This document shows positions 63,360 to 64,000 of a stretch of 64,000 bases of DNA, one piece after another. Origin of the DNA: Acridotheres tristis (Eukaryota > Chordata > Aves > Passeriformes > Sturnidae); contig CM072886.1 in the NCBI GenBank assembly GCA_037013685.1, forward strand, positions 73,311,859-73,375,858, read 5' to 3'. The position numbers and the translations under genes were made by a program. A model generated the notes under the pieces. The model was not told the DNA's origin and made no database searches. It saw nothing but the letters and a program-made list of their open reading frames with translations. Each line of letters opens with the position of its first letter. Positions within the stretch are counted from its first letter, which is position 1.

Positions 63360-63921
63360 ATTGTTATTACTAGTAATCTAGAAAACTCTTGGAGAACCAA
63401 GAAACAAATATTATGATAAAAAATTGTCAGACATACTTCTTGAGATTGTGATAACAATCTCAGTACAATTGGTATCTAGTTTTTCAAAACTCTATGCTTT
63501 TAAAACAATTAGATATTACATCAGTTTGCGGAATCTTTATATAGGCCACAGCTGCCATAAAAAGTACATAGTATTATCTATGATGGGCAAATGATGAAAA
63601 ACATATAATTACTGACTTCCTGAAAATGTCTGATTTCTGGCTCTTAGCTATTTAGATGTTTAAACCTTAGCAAAGAGAAATCAGTGAGAATTAGACTAGA
63701 ATTCAGGTTTTTAATTTTGAGAATCTAGTATAAATATCAAATATGTATTACTCTGGACCTTGTGATGGGGAGAGAGGGAAAATCTGCTTATTCATGATCA
63801 TACTCAACTTCTTGAATGTGCTTTTTTCCTGCAATTTTCTGTCTCATTCATCATAAGCTTTACTCTATTTACAACTCATGAAGTACAGATCTGACTGTAA
63901 GCAGACACTTTATAAGCTGCC

Positions 63922-63940
63922 TTTTTTTTTTTTTTTTTTT
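63922..63940. repeat. poly-T tract (19 T)
   Basis: Nineteen T residues close to the window end; simple repeat. Confidence 0.9.
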
Positions 63941-64000
63941 AATGGAAGTAAGTTTAATGAAGTAGCAGATACCACTAGGAAATAGAATGAAACTTGTAAC

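Larger units (their letters stand above)
60474..64000. other. unique AT-rich stretch to the window end
   Basis: No gene is seen. It includes a possible CR1 scrap at 60780-60845, poly-T tracts at 61802-61820 and 63922-63940, short A/T runs near 61608 and 61671, and an interspersed duplication at 63301-63359. A tRNA-like A-box phrase lies near 62813-62826, without a B box. Confidence 0.55.

Noticed and set aside
1..64000. CRISPR array, operon or prokaryotic-type gene system
   Set aside because: No spaced repeat array, no ribosome-site-led gene series and no long coding frames; the repeats are those of a bird genome.

Overview
The window reads as nuclear DNA from a songbird (passerine). It is visibly AT-rich and full of stop codons in all six frames. 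Its recognisable repeats are avian: at least seven pieces of CR1 LINE, two long-terminal-repeat (LTR) elements of endogenous-retrovirus type, a tRNA-Ile-derived SINE with a CR1-like tail at about 17714-17834 that matches what I know of TguSINE1 (a passerine-restricted family), and an old MIR-type SINE fossil at about 15045-15195. Family names come from recognition of motifs, not from a database search.

I found no protein-coding gene, no convincing exon and no intact structural RNA gene. The longest open frames (up to 149 codons) are explained by microsatellites, G/T-rich tracts or the antisense of CR1, or are lone frames with no recognisable domain. The window is most simply an intergenic gene desert or the inside of a very large intron; the sequence alone does not separate these.

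Layout: 1-963 is the 3' part of a CR1 (+). 964-13440 is mostly unique AT-rich DNA with a poly-A tract, a TA-rich microsatellite (4905-5008) and a 28-bp tandem duplication (9006-9061). 13440-17834 is repeat-dense: an internally deleted CR1 (+), a MIR fossil, a solo LTR (-), a CR1 fragment (-) and the tRNA-Ile SINE (+). 17835-29190 is mostly unique, with two hairpin palindromes and a G/T tract containing 14 perfect TTTGGG hexamers (24049-24132). 29190-31506 holds an internally deleted CR1 (+) and a second LTR (-) whose GC-rich middle carries an 11-bp minisatellite (31180-31388). 31507-64000 is mainly unique, with CR1 fragments at 41930-42480 (-), 50867-51293 (-), 60070-60473 (+) and probably 60780-60845 (-), plus several A/T homopolymers.

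Nothing here looks like a new gene system. The items most worth a second look are the T3G3 array with G-quadruplex potential, the minisatellite born inside an LTR with a two-variant higher-order pattern, the CpG-rich patch it sits in, and several perfect palindromes in otherwise unique DNA.
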